From assembly GCF_905220415.1 (NCBI RefSeq), contig NC_059563.1:816001-880000 (forward strand): DNA of 64,000 nucleotides, in the 5' to 3' direction. Shown here piece by piece: positions 31,322 through 43,879 of the stretch (position 1 is the first letter of the stretch; each line of letters starts with the position of its first letter). Position numbers and translations under genes: made by a program. The notes under the pieces are model-generated. The model saw nothing but the letters and a program-made list of their open reading frames with translations. It searched no databases and had not been told where the DNA came from. Source of the stretch: Colias croceus (lineage: Eukaryota; Arthropoda; Insecta; Lepidoptera; Pieridae).

Positions 31322-32384
31322 CTAGCTTTCCACCCGCGGCTTCGTCCGCGCAGTCAAACAAAAACCCGCATAGTTCCCGTTCCCGTGGGATTTCCGGGAT
31401 AAAACCTATCCTATGTCCCGGGGTAAAAAGTAGCCTATGTCCTTTCTCGGGTATCAAAATATCTCTATACCAAATTTCATGCAAATTGGTTCAGTAGGTA
31501 GTTACGGCGTGATTGATTAACAGACAGACAGACAAATTCAAATTCAAATTCAAATTATATTTATTTGCAAGAATGTAGTTACAGATTCTAGATGTTTTAA
31601 TTACAATGTTATGTGGCTAATACATTCTACCCATTGATTGGGTGTGCAAATATTTAAAAAAGAAAGTTAATTAGTCTAATTATTTAAATGTACACACAAT
31701 TCAATTTTCACAATTACGCGTACGCACTACGATTTACACGATTATATCACTACACACTTCACTTATCACACACAATTCAGTTTACACTACTTCAAAGTCA
31801 TAAATTCTTCAATGTCATAAAATTGTTTTACCATTAGCCAGTTCGTCAGTTTATTTTTGAAAAGATTTACTGGTAGTTCCTTAAAATTGTCCGGTATTTT
31901 ATTATATATTTTAATTGCCATAAATATTACACTGTTTTTAGCTTTGTTGATTCTACACGTTGGGAAATGTAATTTGTTTTGGTATCTTGTCAACATATGC
32001 GAATTTACTTCTCCTTTCTTCCGGGTGATATTTTACAAATAAACATACTTCTCTTATGTACATGCCTAAACAGAGGTCTACAACTGTCTCTTTGGTTCAA
32101 ACCGCACAGAGCTCTGATACATTTTTTTTGTGAGATAAATACCTTCCGCACATCACAAGATTGTCCCCAAAGAATGATTCCATATGAAAGTACAGAGGAA
32201 ACGTAGGCATGATAAGTATTTATTGCTGCATTCATAGAAACAGTATCTCTTAGACGCCGTAATACGTAAGCGAAACGATTAATTCTGTCACAAACGTAAT
32301 CAATGTGTTTGTTCCATTTTAAACCTTCATCCAACAACAGACAGAGTTACTTTCGCATTTATAATATTAATAATATAGTATGGA
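31322..32384 (-). mobile_element. Family A Helitron-like element interrupted by a LINE
   Basis: The 3' hairpin end with CTAG is at 31322 and the body runs to the AACAGACAGAC tract near 31533. It resumes at about 32336 (CAGACAGAGTTACTTTCGC) and finishes at the 5' end near 32384. The gap is filled by the LINE fragment below. Confidence 0.7.
31534..32335 (-). mobile_element. 5'-truncated LINE with target duplication
   Basis: The minus-strand frames 32337-32005 and 31996-31787 encode the end of a reverse transcriptase ORF (KWNKHIDYVCDRINRFAYVL, SYGIILWGQSCDVRKVF, IKIYNKIPDNFKELPVNLF) split by a frameshift. The 3' end is a short (AAATTC)n repeat instead of poly(A). AACAGACAG-type sequence flanks both sides, consistent with a 9-10 bp duplication made inside the Helitron. 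Confidence 0.75.
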
Positions 32385-32963
32385 TTGCTTAACAAATATA
32401 TTGACACGTATCCTATTCATTGATTGAAATCAATGAGCATCTATTCTCACTTACATTTAAACCTGTTTTTATCTCCCGTCACGATAAGAATTACTACCGC
32501 CTCGATCCATTATTCTATTTCTCTCACAGTCCATGCAAAAGTTTCAAAACCATGATATATGCAGATCGTAATTATAATGAAAGTATCAAGGTTGCTTCAT
32601 TTCGTTGTTTGCTTGTCGGAAAACTTACCACAATGGTTCTTGGTGAAGTCAATTGCCAGGACGATTCATCTCAACAAAAAAAAATTCAAAACAGCTGGGT
32701 ACCATGCCAAAATGAAAAAATTACTGTTTTAACTTTTAAAAAATGCTATCTGCTATATTTATTATATACTATCCTCTTCTTCAAGTTGGATAACACAGCT
32801 CTACAGGAAATATAGTGCACATGTATACGCAAATAAAGTGCATTCTTCTCATATTATAATAGTTCAATCGGACAGAAGAACGACTGGAACGTCAAACCCA
32901 GCCCCCCTAGCCTAGTGGATTTCTGTTAGCGTAGCGTTCAATAGAATAGACTACGAATGTATG
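32385..32963. other. Spacer, nothing supported
   Basis: A 131-codon open frame (32420-32815) has no recognisable domain and AT-driven composition, so I do not call a gene here. Confidence 0.4.
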
Positions 32964-33011
32964 AGATTGACGTAAGCTGTAGATACGTTTATCTACAGCT
33001 TACGTCAATCT
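32964..33011. repeat. Perfect 22-bp stem-loop
   Basis: AGATTGACGTAAGCTGTAGA with two more bases pairs perfectly with its complement across a 4-base loop CGTT (32986-32989). No mismatch in 22 pairs. Confidence 0.9.
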
Positions 33012-33236
33012 AGCAGTAGGACCTAGTCAGTGTGAGTTGTGAGTTGTGACTTGCTCAAAGTACCTATTATAAGGGTAGATGTATTATGCAATATGCATAC
33101 ATCTGTTTCACTGATCGATTTTCTTGGAATTTGTTTTGAAGTGTAGTTGGAAATTATTTTGTTGTTATTTATCTATTCAATTATTGTTATTGTTCTATTA
33201 TGAATGGTTATGCACATATGCACATTGTAGGAATAG

Positions 33237-33299
33237 GCACAAAAGAGTAATGTTTACACTTTACAGGCTTCCTACCCTGTAAACATTACTATTTTGTGC
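33237..33299. repeat. 63-base hairpin, about 24-bp arms
   Basis: GCACAAAAGAGTAATGTTTA on the left pairs with TAAACATTACTATTTTGTGC on the right with one mismatch; the left arm carries an extra 7 bases near the loop. Size and shape are pre-miRNA-like, but a palindromic MITE core is as likely. Confidence 0.75.
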
Positions 33300-33869
33300 A
33301 GTCGAAAAATAGGTAGGTATTTATTGCAATTTGTGTTATAAAAAGCTGTATACACTAACTTTCATCACACCAAGGTTTGATGGATCACGAGCCAACAATA
33401 CTTAATTTATATTATACAATGAACGAATCAATTTAATTAAAGCTTAGGTAATGATTATCACGGTATAAGTATATATAATAACGGATTTAAAACCAGGTCA
33501 GATAGTGTTTAAAACACCCATTTTGTAGTTCACGCACGATTCAGCTTGTTATAAAATATCTACTTAGTACTTACGTAATAGAATTCAAATTCAAATGCAT
33601 TTATTTGCGAATATAAGACGTTCAAAAGACATAATAATTAATCATAATAAAATAGAGTTTCATTCTCCGTACTGTGCAGCCAAAGAAAGGAATAAAACTA
33701 TAATTTTAAAACAAATAAAACTACTTCTATTTCTAATTAACTAGCTGTCCCACGACACTTTGTTTGCCCTGAAAAGATTTATCTTCTTTTTCCATTTTTG
33801 CAGCATTTTTCAGGTGATCCGCTGTTGTTGGTCAATTCGAAACATTAGGTAATTCTTTCTATAAAGTAT

Positions 33870-36631
33870 TTATTTATTTATTTTAATTCTTTATTTAACA
33901 CACACATAGGTACAGAAGATAAGAGAAAAACATATAGATAGGTACACATGTTAAATAGGCGGCCTTATCGCTTTCAAGCGATCTCTTCCAGGCAACCTTT
34001 GGATAGGATTCGATTTAAGCAATAGAATGAGATAGGTGGTGTTTAAGTTAAATTAAATTAAAAAGACAACAGACGAAAAAAAAAATGATATAGGTAGAAA
34101 TAATGACAGAGAAAAAAATAATAATAATAATAATTAAAAATAAATATAATTTAAAATGATATACATATTACATATATAATACATTATAATAATACGAAAA
34201 TAATTACTATAATACACATACATATATTCATACATACATACATACATACATACATACATGCAAATATATAAATAAATATACATATTATTAGATATATTAC
34301 GTCAAATATTATAGCTGATTAAAGAAATGGTCAAATATTTGTTTTTTAAATATGTTTAGTGATTGAGCGCGTCTTATGCTTATTGGAAGAGCATTCCACA
34401 AGAGTATAGCTTGCACATGAAACGAGTTTTGGTAAAATTTGGTCTTGTGAGGTGGAATTTTTAAAAGTAAATTTTCCGAGCAGCGCAGATTAAAGTCAGT
34501 GCTCTCTCGAAATTGGAATTTTTCCTTTAGGTAGCCGGGAGTTTTAGGATTAAACAGGACACGGTATAGGAGTTGGAGAAGGTGGGTGTTCCGACGCTGA
34601 CGTATTGGTAGCCACTTGAGCTTTTTCCTGTATTGCGAGACGTGGTCATACTTGCGCAAGCCAAAAATGAAGCGTATGCAAACATTTTGGAGTCGCTCAA
34701 GTTTGTCCAACTGGATTTCGGTCAGGTCGGGATAACAGACATCGGCATAATCGAGGATGGGAAGGAGGAGGGATTGTGCAAGAGAAGTTCTGGTTGAGAT
34801 GGGCAAGAAGTTGCGGATTCTCATGAGAGAATGAGATGAGGCAAAGATTTTCTTGTTAAGCTCATTTATTTGCGGTTGCCAAGATAGTGTTCGGTCAATA
34901 GTGATGCCTAAGCTTTTAATGCTATCGCTGAATGGGATTATGGTACCGTCCACAGTAATAGGGGGTAAACTAGACCAGCCTACCCTTGATATGAATGAAG
35001 AGCTGCCGATAAGAATAGTTTTGGTCTTAGTAGGGTTAACTACCAAGCCATGAGATCTACTCCAATTCATGATCAAGGACAGGTCGTTATTTGTGGTTGC
35101 TATGGCAGACGGTAAATTCTCGAGCGTGGACATTGTGTAGATTTGGAGATCATCTGCATACATGTGAGAGAAGGAAGTAAGAGAAAGAGAGATGGAGTTG
35201 ATAAATATAGAGAAGAGAAGAGGAGAGAGGACGCCACCTTGTGGAACGCCAGCAGTGATGTCAGACCAGCTAGAAAATACGTTGTCAATTTTAATCCTTT
35301 GCTGGCGTCCCAACAAGTAACTTTTGAACCATACAATCACCGATGGAGATATGTTAATTGAGCGTAGCAGTCCCAAAAGTATGTCAAAATCTACGGTATT
35401 GAAAGCATTACTGAAGTCCAGTAACGTGAGAATGGTGAGCTGCTTATCATCCAATGCTGACCGTATATCGTCGGTGACCTTGGTGAGAGCAGTAGCCGTA
35501 CTATGTCCGGGACGGAAGCCGGATTGGAAGGTATTTAGAATATTGTTTTTATTAAGGAAATAGCTTAATTGTTCATGAACTAACCGTTCGAGAACTTTGG
35601 ATAGGAACGGAAGGATGGATATAGGACGATAGTCGGAAAAGGAAGTAGGGTTTAGCTTTTTCGGCAATGGAACGACATGGGCGTCTTTCCAGGCATTAGG
35701 AAATATTCCGTTGCTGATGGAGGAGTTGAATATGTGGGTTAAGACGGGAGCAAGGATATCTAGGATAGGAAGGATCATATTACGACCGATGCTATCACTA
35801 CCGACGGCTTTGGATGAAATCGATGATATGCTCTTCTTAACACCACATACGGTGAATTGTTTGAAAGTGAACGGTTGATATTGAGGAGTCGGACAAGATG
35901 AAAGATTATTCAATGTGCGTGACTTAAGATCTGGATTAAATACAAGAGAATTATGGGTAAAGTGGTTGTTCATTAAATCGATGTTAGTGTTAGGAGGGAG
36001 AGATAGTTGCTGCTGTTTGCCAACTCCTAAGGACTTAAGAAATTTCCAAATCTTAGCTGGGTCGCCGTTCTCGACCGAATTGGAAACGTGGCGTCGCTGA
36101 GCATCTCTACACAAAGTATTGCAGTGATTCCGTATCCTATTATATTTCTCCCTGTTAGCCGGTGAGTTGTTAGATTTCAATTTGGATTTCGCCCTATTTT
36201 TTGAGTTAATAGCCGCCTTGATTTCTTTAGTCAACCATGGTGCCGGTAGTTGTTTAATTCTTACAGGTTTAATAGGAGCATGAATATCATATAATTGCGT
36301 TAGTAACGAATTAAACACAGTGACCATATCGTTAACGTCACTTGCACCATACACCTGCCCCCAGTCCAGCTTTTCAGCGTCATCCGCCAGACGATTCAAG
36401 TCCATATCACCAAAACTTCTCTGCATGAGGATTTGGGGTTTTATTTTAGGGGATCGCAACTTGTAGGAAAGGAAAAGGAGGTCGTGGTAAGAGAAAGCCT
36501 CGGCTGGTAACTGCCCGTGCTTGACCACAAGATCAGTATTAGAAACAAGGATAAGGTCTAGAAGTGATGGAGAACAGTTTGGGAAGAAATGAGTAGGGTA
36601 AAGTAATTCTTTTTCGAAAATTATCTCGTTA
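33870..36631 (-). mobile_element. 5'-truncated Jockey-like LINE
   Basis: The 3' tail is A-rich (33870-33900 on the minus strand), with a (CATA)n microsatellite in its 3' UTR (34230-34259). The coding part is open to 36631, where a family B element begins. Most of the endonuclease and any ORF1 are missing. Confidence 0.85.
34309..36631 (-). CDS. LINE ORF2 fragment: end of endonuclease plus reverse transcriptase
   Basis: The frame stays open from 36631, where it enters in the last part of an APE endonuclease (LYPTHFFPNCSPSLLDLILV), to the stop at 34309. The reverse transcriptase has the full motif set, including DFSNAFNTVDFDILL, AGVPQGGVLSPLLFSIFIN and the catalytic YADDLQIY about 455 codons after 36528. 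The end ALLWNALPISIRRAQSLNIF is typical of Jockey-like elements. There is no true start codon, so this is a dead-on-arrival copy despite its intact frame. It is not closely similar to the LINE at 20.1-24.8 kb. Confidence 0.9.
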
Positions 36632-36818
36632 CTAGCTGCGCTCCGCGGTTTGATTCGTGTGGCTCCACTTCTGTTGGTTGTTGGTGATGATATATAGCTT
36701 ATAGCCTTCCTCGATAAATGGGCTATCCAACACCGAAAGAATTTTTCAAATCGGACCAGTAGTTCTTGAGATTAGCGCGTTCAAACAAACTCTTCAGAGT
36801 TCAGCATTAGAACATAAT
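36632..36818 (-). mobile_element. Family B Helitron-like element
   Basis: Reverse B: CTAG at 36632-36635, 'cgctccgcggtttgattcg', 'cggaccagtagttcttgaga'. It abuts the truncated end of the LINE. Confidence 0.6.
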
Positions 36819-37276
36819 ATTACATAAGTATATACATACACACACACACAGAATATAATAAAGGTAGGTATCAAATTAACATGATTCAAGTCACTTAACT
36901 ATAGGATAAAACCCCATACTTAAATAACATGTATTTACAAAACAATGTATATTAAATTGTTACATTTATAACATTTAAGCGTATCACAACATCTCTATGG
37001 ATGCCGACCGCAGATGTACCTAATTATTACCAAAAGTAGTACATTACAACATTTGTGATGAAATCTTTTATTTTGGCATGGTTTAGGGATTGTAATGTTC
37101 GTTTGTCTATACCATAGAATACACATAATATCTATGTGGTCTATACGAAATAAGAAGTTTTGGGAATCATGCCCGATCATTAGGTACTTACCTAAGATTA
37201 TGATTATTTTTATTGTATGGTTAAGTTAATAATTGTCCGTCCACTTAAGTACCTTCTTGTATTACTAGTATCTGTG

Positions 37277-37473
37277 TACGAGCTGCACCCCGCGGTTTCA
37301 CCCGCGTTGCTCCGCTCCTGTTGGTCTTAGCGTGATGATATATTATAGCCTATTTGCCTTCCACGATAAATGGGCTATCTAACATCGAAAGCATTTTTCA
37401 AATCGGACCATTAGTTCCTGAGATTAGCGCGTTCAAACAAACAAACTCTTCGACTTTACAATATTAGTATAGA
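37277..37473 (-). mobile_element. Family B Helitron-like element
   Basis: On the minus strand it starts TCTATACTAATATTGTAAAG and ends GGGGTGCAGCTCG, so the CTAG is mutated. Confidence 0.6.
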
Positions 37474-38289
37474 TGTATGTAGTATAAAAAAGTATCCCGC
37501 CAATAATAATTTGCCTGGCAGTGATATTATATTCGATAGTCTTTTGAAAAAGGTACTTAATAAATATTATCATTAGAACCAAAGATTCGATGTCATTTCA
37601 TATCAAGCTATAGCCAAACACTTGGCTGATCATAAAAAGTGTTGCCTGCAACTTAGTGGATTATCCACTAAATCTAATGGCTTGCCTTGTTTTACGATTC
37701 ATAAAACGATTCCCAACTATGGGATAAAATACCCAAATAATTAAGTACTTACAAAGTTACAACATATATACTGTACAAATTGGTTATAATTACTGAGGCA
37801 AAACTTCAATTGAGCAATTTTTAAAAAGTTCTTCAAGGGTATGTTAAAACCTTGATCCCATACCGTCCTTCCAAACGAGATCCAATTTAGATCAATACAA
37901 AGAAATGACTATTATCTTTAAATAATGAGCTAGCTATACAATGGCGACGTCAAAACAACATCAAATACAATCAACAAGATGTGGATTACACAAATATGTG
38001 ATGTGGCCAAGTTATAGGAACTAGCGGTTTACATTTTAAAGAATTTTCAGTCTTATGATGTGTGTAAAAAAGTTTTAAATCAATATTTTATAGCGCAATT
38101 TCCCGCTAGGTATAATAAACGTTTTAAGAAACTGATTACTATGAAATAAATAAATTCTTAGATTAGTATTATCACAATAAGTACATAAATGCCAATGCTC
38201 TCATAATTTCTATTTTCTTCAACACAAAGTATGTTTAAGTCAAGTCTTAATAAAAACAACCAATACACATTACTTTGGTAATGATTTCG
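37474..38289. other. Spacer, nothing recognised
   Basis: AT-rich; no element ends, gene or RNA signal seen. Confidence 0.4.
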
Positions 38290-38456
38290 GTTTAAAAAAA
38301 GAGCGTGTGTGCCGAGCACACGTGTCAGAAGTGAAACTTCTTTGGCAAGATTTAAAGATACCAAACCCGACGCCTTACTCTATGACGTGACGGTATTGCC
38401 ACGACGCGACCTTGAAATTTTACTTTCAACGCGCCTAAAGAAGTTTCACTTCAAAA
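38290..38456 (-). mobile_element. Family F rolling-circle-like element (copy F5)
   Basis: Close to copy F2 in sequence: GAAGTGAAACTTC and GAAGTTTCACTTC pair, hairpin CGTGTG/CACACG and T-run on the minus strand. Confidence 0.65.
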
Positions 38457-38983
38457 TTTAAATGGAAGATACGTTTCTGCCTATCGCTCAACGCGCTTAA
38501 TGATTTGCTTCAGCTTATGAATTGTGCCACAAATAAAGATAGCACAATAAGCTTATAATTGTGGTGGCCTTGATCTACATACTGTGCTTTTTTGTATTAT
38601 ACAATTTTAGACACGATATTTATATAATAACTGCGGCAAAGTACAAATATGTAATTTGTATTTTTTTATTCGCTTGAAGATGTAACCATTCATTTGAGGA
38701 GCCTGTTAAATGTAGAACAAGAATGTCATGAATGTAAAGCTAATATGTTGCAATTAAAATAGGTTTTTTGTCGTTTAATAAAGAAGCTAGGCTATTAATT
38801 GAACGGCCCACTAAGCTCGCTACATATACATATACCACGTATATAGAATATATATTGATATTTAAGGAAGAAGTAAACCAAAACTATTAATCATCATTTT
38901 ACGTTTAATAAAATTAATTAATTAGAAAAATAATAACCCAAAAACTAAACTCTGTCTAAACATTCATAACTCTACATCACTAA

Positions 38984-39156
38984 GGGCCGATTTTTCAATG
39001 CTTGGATAAAACTTATCCGTCCAATAAAGTATTACACGATAATATTAAAATGTCACGTAAACTGTCAAATACGGGCAATTAGAATACGTTTTTAAAATGG
39101 AAGTTTTATACATTATTCGACGAATAAGTTTTATCCAAGCATTGAAAAATCGGCTC
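38984..39156. mobile_element. Short MITE with 35-bp inverted repeats
   Basis: The 173-bp element begins GGGCCGATTTTTCAATGCTT and ends with the complement (one mismatch), including TGGATAAAACTTAT on both arms. The flanks are TAA and TTA, compatible with a PIF/Harbinger TWA site. Confidence 0.75.
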
Positions 39157-40799
39157 TTAAAAGTATTTCGTTACTGGTTTGTGGGTGTACTATCTGATAA
39201 AATCTAATTTGAGAACATCACATATTAATTCATCTGTCAGCCTACGTGCGTCTCTAATTGAGTCTAGATGGTCTAGATCTTGTCTAGATAGATCTAGGTG
39301 CTTTTTGATGTATGCTTTTCGAAATACTTTACTGATTTATAGCATGATTAATCTGTGTTATTAAGCAATCTTTATCTCTTCTCTATTTCGTCACAACTCA
39401 CAGTTAGTTATGACATTCCTTCGAAACGACTGGACCGATTCGCATGAAATTTTTGCTAACCGTGTAGATAGATCTGTTAATCGGCAGTATTTTTCATACC
39501 CCTACGACCCTTTCAGTGATAAGATCATAAGAGTAAGGCAGATATTACATTTGCCGAGACAGTAAGTATAGTACCTACCTATAAAACCAAAGTTGCTTGT
39601 TGTTGTTTGTCAGTTTTTCTCTTTTAATGCTTCCAAACTATTTAATGGTTTCTTGATGTGCTTTTTTATAGATTTAAAAGCGAATGTGATAAGCGGGAGA
39701 AGCCACAGGCGGAAAACGAGTAAATTGGTAAATATAGCACACTAAAGTAGTAAAATATAGATATCCATGCAAAAAAGTGTATATATAATATATATGCTAT
39801 GTTTTTATCTGATAAAATCAGTTAATAAGGATGTTGACCGGCACCCTTAGTCAATAACCTTAATAACCGTCAATAAGGATATTGACAGGTTCAGGGTTTT
39901 GACTGTAACATATAATTATAATGTATGGTACCATTTAACATATTATAAGAAAGGATAGCAGGACACAAATACATCAGGAATCAAACTAAAACAATGAAGC
40001 AACCTTACATAATGCTAGTGCCATCATTTCCCATACAAATCCGAGATTATCGCCTGGGAATGGCTCTGGGTATGCAAATTAGTTTTCCGCATAATTCTAA
40101 TTACTATGTGTAATTAGAGTAGGTCAAGCGTCTCCGTTGTACCAGAATTGGCAATGTAAATGGTTTAAAATTTAACGGTTCAAGTCATAGATCATTAAAA
40201 AGTATAAGTTTTCGTTTCTATATGTACCTACCTACTTATACCAAATTTCCTACCGCGCGACGGCTTCGCCCGCTTTTTCAATGAAAAACCCGCATAGTTC
40301 TCTTCCTGTGAGATTTTCGGTCGGATATAGATTATGTCTTATTCTGGGTCTTCAGCTATATACAAAATACATACCTAGGTACTATGATATATAAAAGAGC
40401 TAGATACGTTACCCGCTCTCTATTTTGGCAAGAAAAAACTCAGGTAAGTGCCCGAGTTTCACTTAGTCACGCACCATTCAGCGTCGTGGCTGGACGTTCT
40501 TTTTGTATTTTAATCGGCAGTTGTTATTACGAAGTACATGAGTGAGACATGTATTATGTCTCGTGCGTGAGAGTGAAAGAGAGAACAACTGTATTGGTGA
40601 TAATGCGTTAGTAAGTAGGTATGTATTAATTACGCTGTTTTTTAGTGCAATGATGTTGGCGTATGCCGCGTCTACTAGTATAATAGGTCATTGCCTAGGT
40701 AGCAAATTTCATTGTAATCAATTCGGTAGTATTTGCATGCAAGAGTAACAAACATCCATCCATCCATAGGTAGGTACGTACAAAATTTTGCATTTATCA
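39157..40799. other. Spacer with family A debris
   Basis: Remnants of a reversed family A element lie at 40249-40345 ('cgacggcttcgcccgctttt') and 40690-40795 ('agagtaacaaacatccatcc'). The rest shows no gene or intact element. Confidence 0.4.
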
Positions 40800-41020
40800 T
40801 CCTACTAATATTATAAATGCGAAAGTTTGTATGGATGTATGGATGTTTGTTACTCTTTCACGTAAAAACTACTGAACCGATTACAATGAAATTTAGCACA
40901 CATATAGAGGGTAACTTGGATTAACACATAGGATAGTTTTTATCCCGGAAATCCCACGGGAACGGGAAGTATGCGGGTTTTCCTTTGCAAACGCGGGCGA
41001 AGCCGCGGGCAGAAATCTAG
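40800..41020 (+). mobile_element. Family A Helitron-like element, complete
   Basis: TCCTACTAATATTATAAATG after A at the 5' end; GCGGGCAGAAATCTAG before T at the 3' end. 221 bp; a good family A reference copy. Confidence 0.75.
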
Positions 41021-41057
41021 TAATAATATAATCTATATTCTATACTAATAGGTACCT

Positions 41058-41279
41058 TCCTACTAATAATAATATTATAAAGAGGAAAGGTTTGTATGTA
41101 TATATGGTTTTCACTTTTCACGCATAAACTACTGAACCGATTATAATGAAATTTAGCACACATATAGAGGGTAACTTGGATTAACACATAGGATAGGTTT
41201 TATCCCGGAAATTCAACGGGAACGGGAACTATGCGGGTTTCCTTTGAAAACGCGGGCGAAGACGCGGGCGAAAAGCTAG
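41058..41279 (+). mobile_element. Family A Helitron-like element
   Basis: It follows the previous copy head to tail after 37 bp. Ends TCCTACTAATAATAATATTA and GGGCGAAAAGCTAG before T. Confidence 0.7.
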
Positions 41280-41516
41280 TACCTAGTAGGATAAAATTGT
41301 CGTATCGTATCGTGAAACAATGGAACCTCTGCTTACGTAAGTGGTCCACTAAAGAATATCTAGGTTTGCATCTACGAAAATCTTGATCAGACTAACGTCA
41401 AGTTACAATCGAGAAAATAAACGGTCTGTGAAAATAATTTATGTTAAATTAAATTACGATATTCACTTACCTACATATACTTTTGTTTACTTCAAATAAC
41501 TGCAAACACACCTACC

Positions 41517-41699
41517 TGTAGAATAAAACAAAGTCGCTTTCTCTGTCCCTATGTCCCTTTGTATGCTTAAATCTTTAAAACTACGCAACGGATTTTGATG
41601 CGGTTTTTTTAAATAGATAGAGTGATTCAAGAGGCAGCTTTTAGTATATAATTTATTAGGTTTTAGACAAAGCGGGCGAAGCTACGGGCGGTAAGCTAG
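41517..41699 (+). mobile_element. Family C Helitron-like element
   Basis: C body starting at 'gaataaaacaaagtcgcttt' and ending GGGCGGTAAGCTAG before T; the first bases of the 5' end are diverged. Confidence 0.65.
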
Positions 41700-42151
41700 T
41701 AATTGATAATTACTTAATTACAGTACCACTATCTACATCTAGCGACGTTTGATTGAACCAATAATACCTAGTATAATGATTTTGCGATAATTTCTGTGGA
41801 TAATTTCATAACTATACAAATGAAAATATATATTAATATCCTACCTAGGTAGGTACCTAATTTATTTTAAATTGAATCCAATAGCATGTGAATTACGACT
41901 ACACGCTTTATTTCCATCAGAAAAAACGTAGGTACCTAGATCATCGAGATATATTATGTACTAACCTAGATTGGTAGGTAAACGTAGATAGGGATAAATT
42001 CTCTATTTAGGTAATAATATGGAGTAGAAAACAATAAAATTTAGGGCATTGTTATATAAAGGTTTTTTATATCAATGTTACACAGTGTTTTACATAAATA
42101 TTTCAAAGTATAACGTAAATAAATAAATTGATATTTCTTATTTACATTGGG

Positions 42152-42167
42152 CGCGCCATCTAGTGTC
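42152..42167 (-). promoter_or_regulatory. CTCF-like core motif
   Basis: On the minus strand the sequence CACTAGATGGCGCGC matches the insect CTCF core AGRKGGCGC with the usual ASY upstream. Two further AGATGGCGC sites lie at 25101 and 25293. Motif match only. Confidence 0.3.
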
Positions 42168-42745
42168 GAATAGCGATATTAAATACACGTGCCGGGCGGC
42201 TTCTTCAAAGAGACGCGGCATGTTACAAAGAAAGTTAGCTTCACTCATATTTCTCATATTTTAAACAAGTTTATAATATTTTTTTGATGGTATTTATTAC
42301 GATTTATGGCCAATATTAAAAGATTTCTAACAAATAAATTAAGCTAAATTAAATGAGCTTTTGAAATTTTTATAAATCACAAAATGTAAGAAACATTCTA
42401 TCTAAAATAATTGTAAATTCATAAATAATGCTAAATCAATTTAAATTGGCGTTACTGTAAACTTTATTAATCACAATACATGAGTTAAATTGTTTTAAAT
42501 TTCAATCAGAATCGAACATGTGATAGATAAAAATTGTAACTACTGGTTCGTAGGGCAAATTCGATCCTTTGATCATGCCGCTAGCTCGGCGAAAGCGACG
42601 GAAAAAATATCATTTAATTTTTGAATTTCATAGGCGAAGGTTGTGCTGGTCTACTATCGAATAAATTGAAATGCATGTGAGTATTGCTTAAAATATATTT
42701 GAGTAATAATTATAGGTTTATCAATAAGTTAAATTAATGATTCAT

Positions 42746-42938
42746 TCTATACTAATATTATAAAGCTGAAGTGTTTGTTTGTTTGAACGCGCTAATCTCA
42801 GCAACTACTAGTCCGATTTGAAAAATTATTTCAGTCTTAAATTGCCCATACCTTCATTAAGGAAGGCTATAGGCTATATATCATCACGCTAAGACCAACA
42901 GGAGGATCCACGCAGGTGAAACTGCGGAGCGCAGCTAG
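42746..42938 (+). mobile_element. Family B Helitron-like element
   Basis: TCTATACTAATATTATAAAG at the 5' end; GGAGCGCAGCTAG at the 3' end, but followed by G rather than T. Confidence 0.65.
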
Positions 42939-43879
42939 GTATGCAATATTCTGTAACTTCCATGCTTTATAAATTATTATTAACTGTAATTTCATGTAAA
43001 TTTTCACCTATTCCTGTTGGAATATTTTGTCTAATAGGTAATGACTAGGAAGAAATAAATAATGAATTTTCCGTTTTATTAGTTTTCGCCCGAAAAAAAC
43101 GTTTGTAATTTGATACAACTCTTACTTTGAAAGGCAGGCAGGTACAATAGACTGTATTTGTATCTTTCTTTGTACCTACTGTATACCTTTTTGAACCAGT
43201 ATTTGTTTTAATTGATTCTTCTTCCTAATATTTTATCTAAAAATCTTAGTTCTCAAAAGTCCTATAAAAAGATAACAATTAGGTATTTAATCTTTTTTAA
43301 ACCGTAATTAATTAATAAGCACACAACCATGTAGTGTCAACAATTATAGGTATAATTATTTTAAATTTCCCGCATTAAAATCAATTTGATTTTAAAATAT
43401 TTATTCATCGTATTATACAAAAAGACCAAAACGACGCATTTAAATTATCAAACTATTCATTTAATCTTTTATTTTGGCATGTACTTGTAATAATTATTTA
43501 TGCGAAAAAAATTAATTATACTTCTTTTTATTTAGTACTTGTTATGACTTAATAATACAAACACGATTGACGAAAGCTCGTAAACTTATTCGAGTTGAGG
43601 ACCGGGGGGCGGGGATGTAAATTAGGAATGGGTCGTCGACGCATTTTTCATCAACGAGACTAGACCGTTAAATGTCGTTCATCAACTAGTCGATCAACTA
43701 GTTAAAATCTTCGACTAGTCGATGTGTAAACTGAAACGAATTGACAACGATTGACACGGTCGACCGACGCGCGACGGTATTGGTAATCGAACGTTCGTTA
43801 CCTTGAACTGAGGTCTACACTCTACATGTAAAATTCCACATTCTTACCACGAAGTTATTACGAATTATAGATTTTCAAA

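Noticed and set aside
32420..32815. 131-codon open frame
   Set aside because: No domain, no splice or promoter signals, AT-driven residue use. Could be chance.
35100..35361. Open frames antisense to LINE ORF2
   Set aside because: They are shadows of the reverse transcriptase frame.
40542..40748. 68-codon open frame
   Set aside because: Its end overlaps family A debris and nothing supports a gene.
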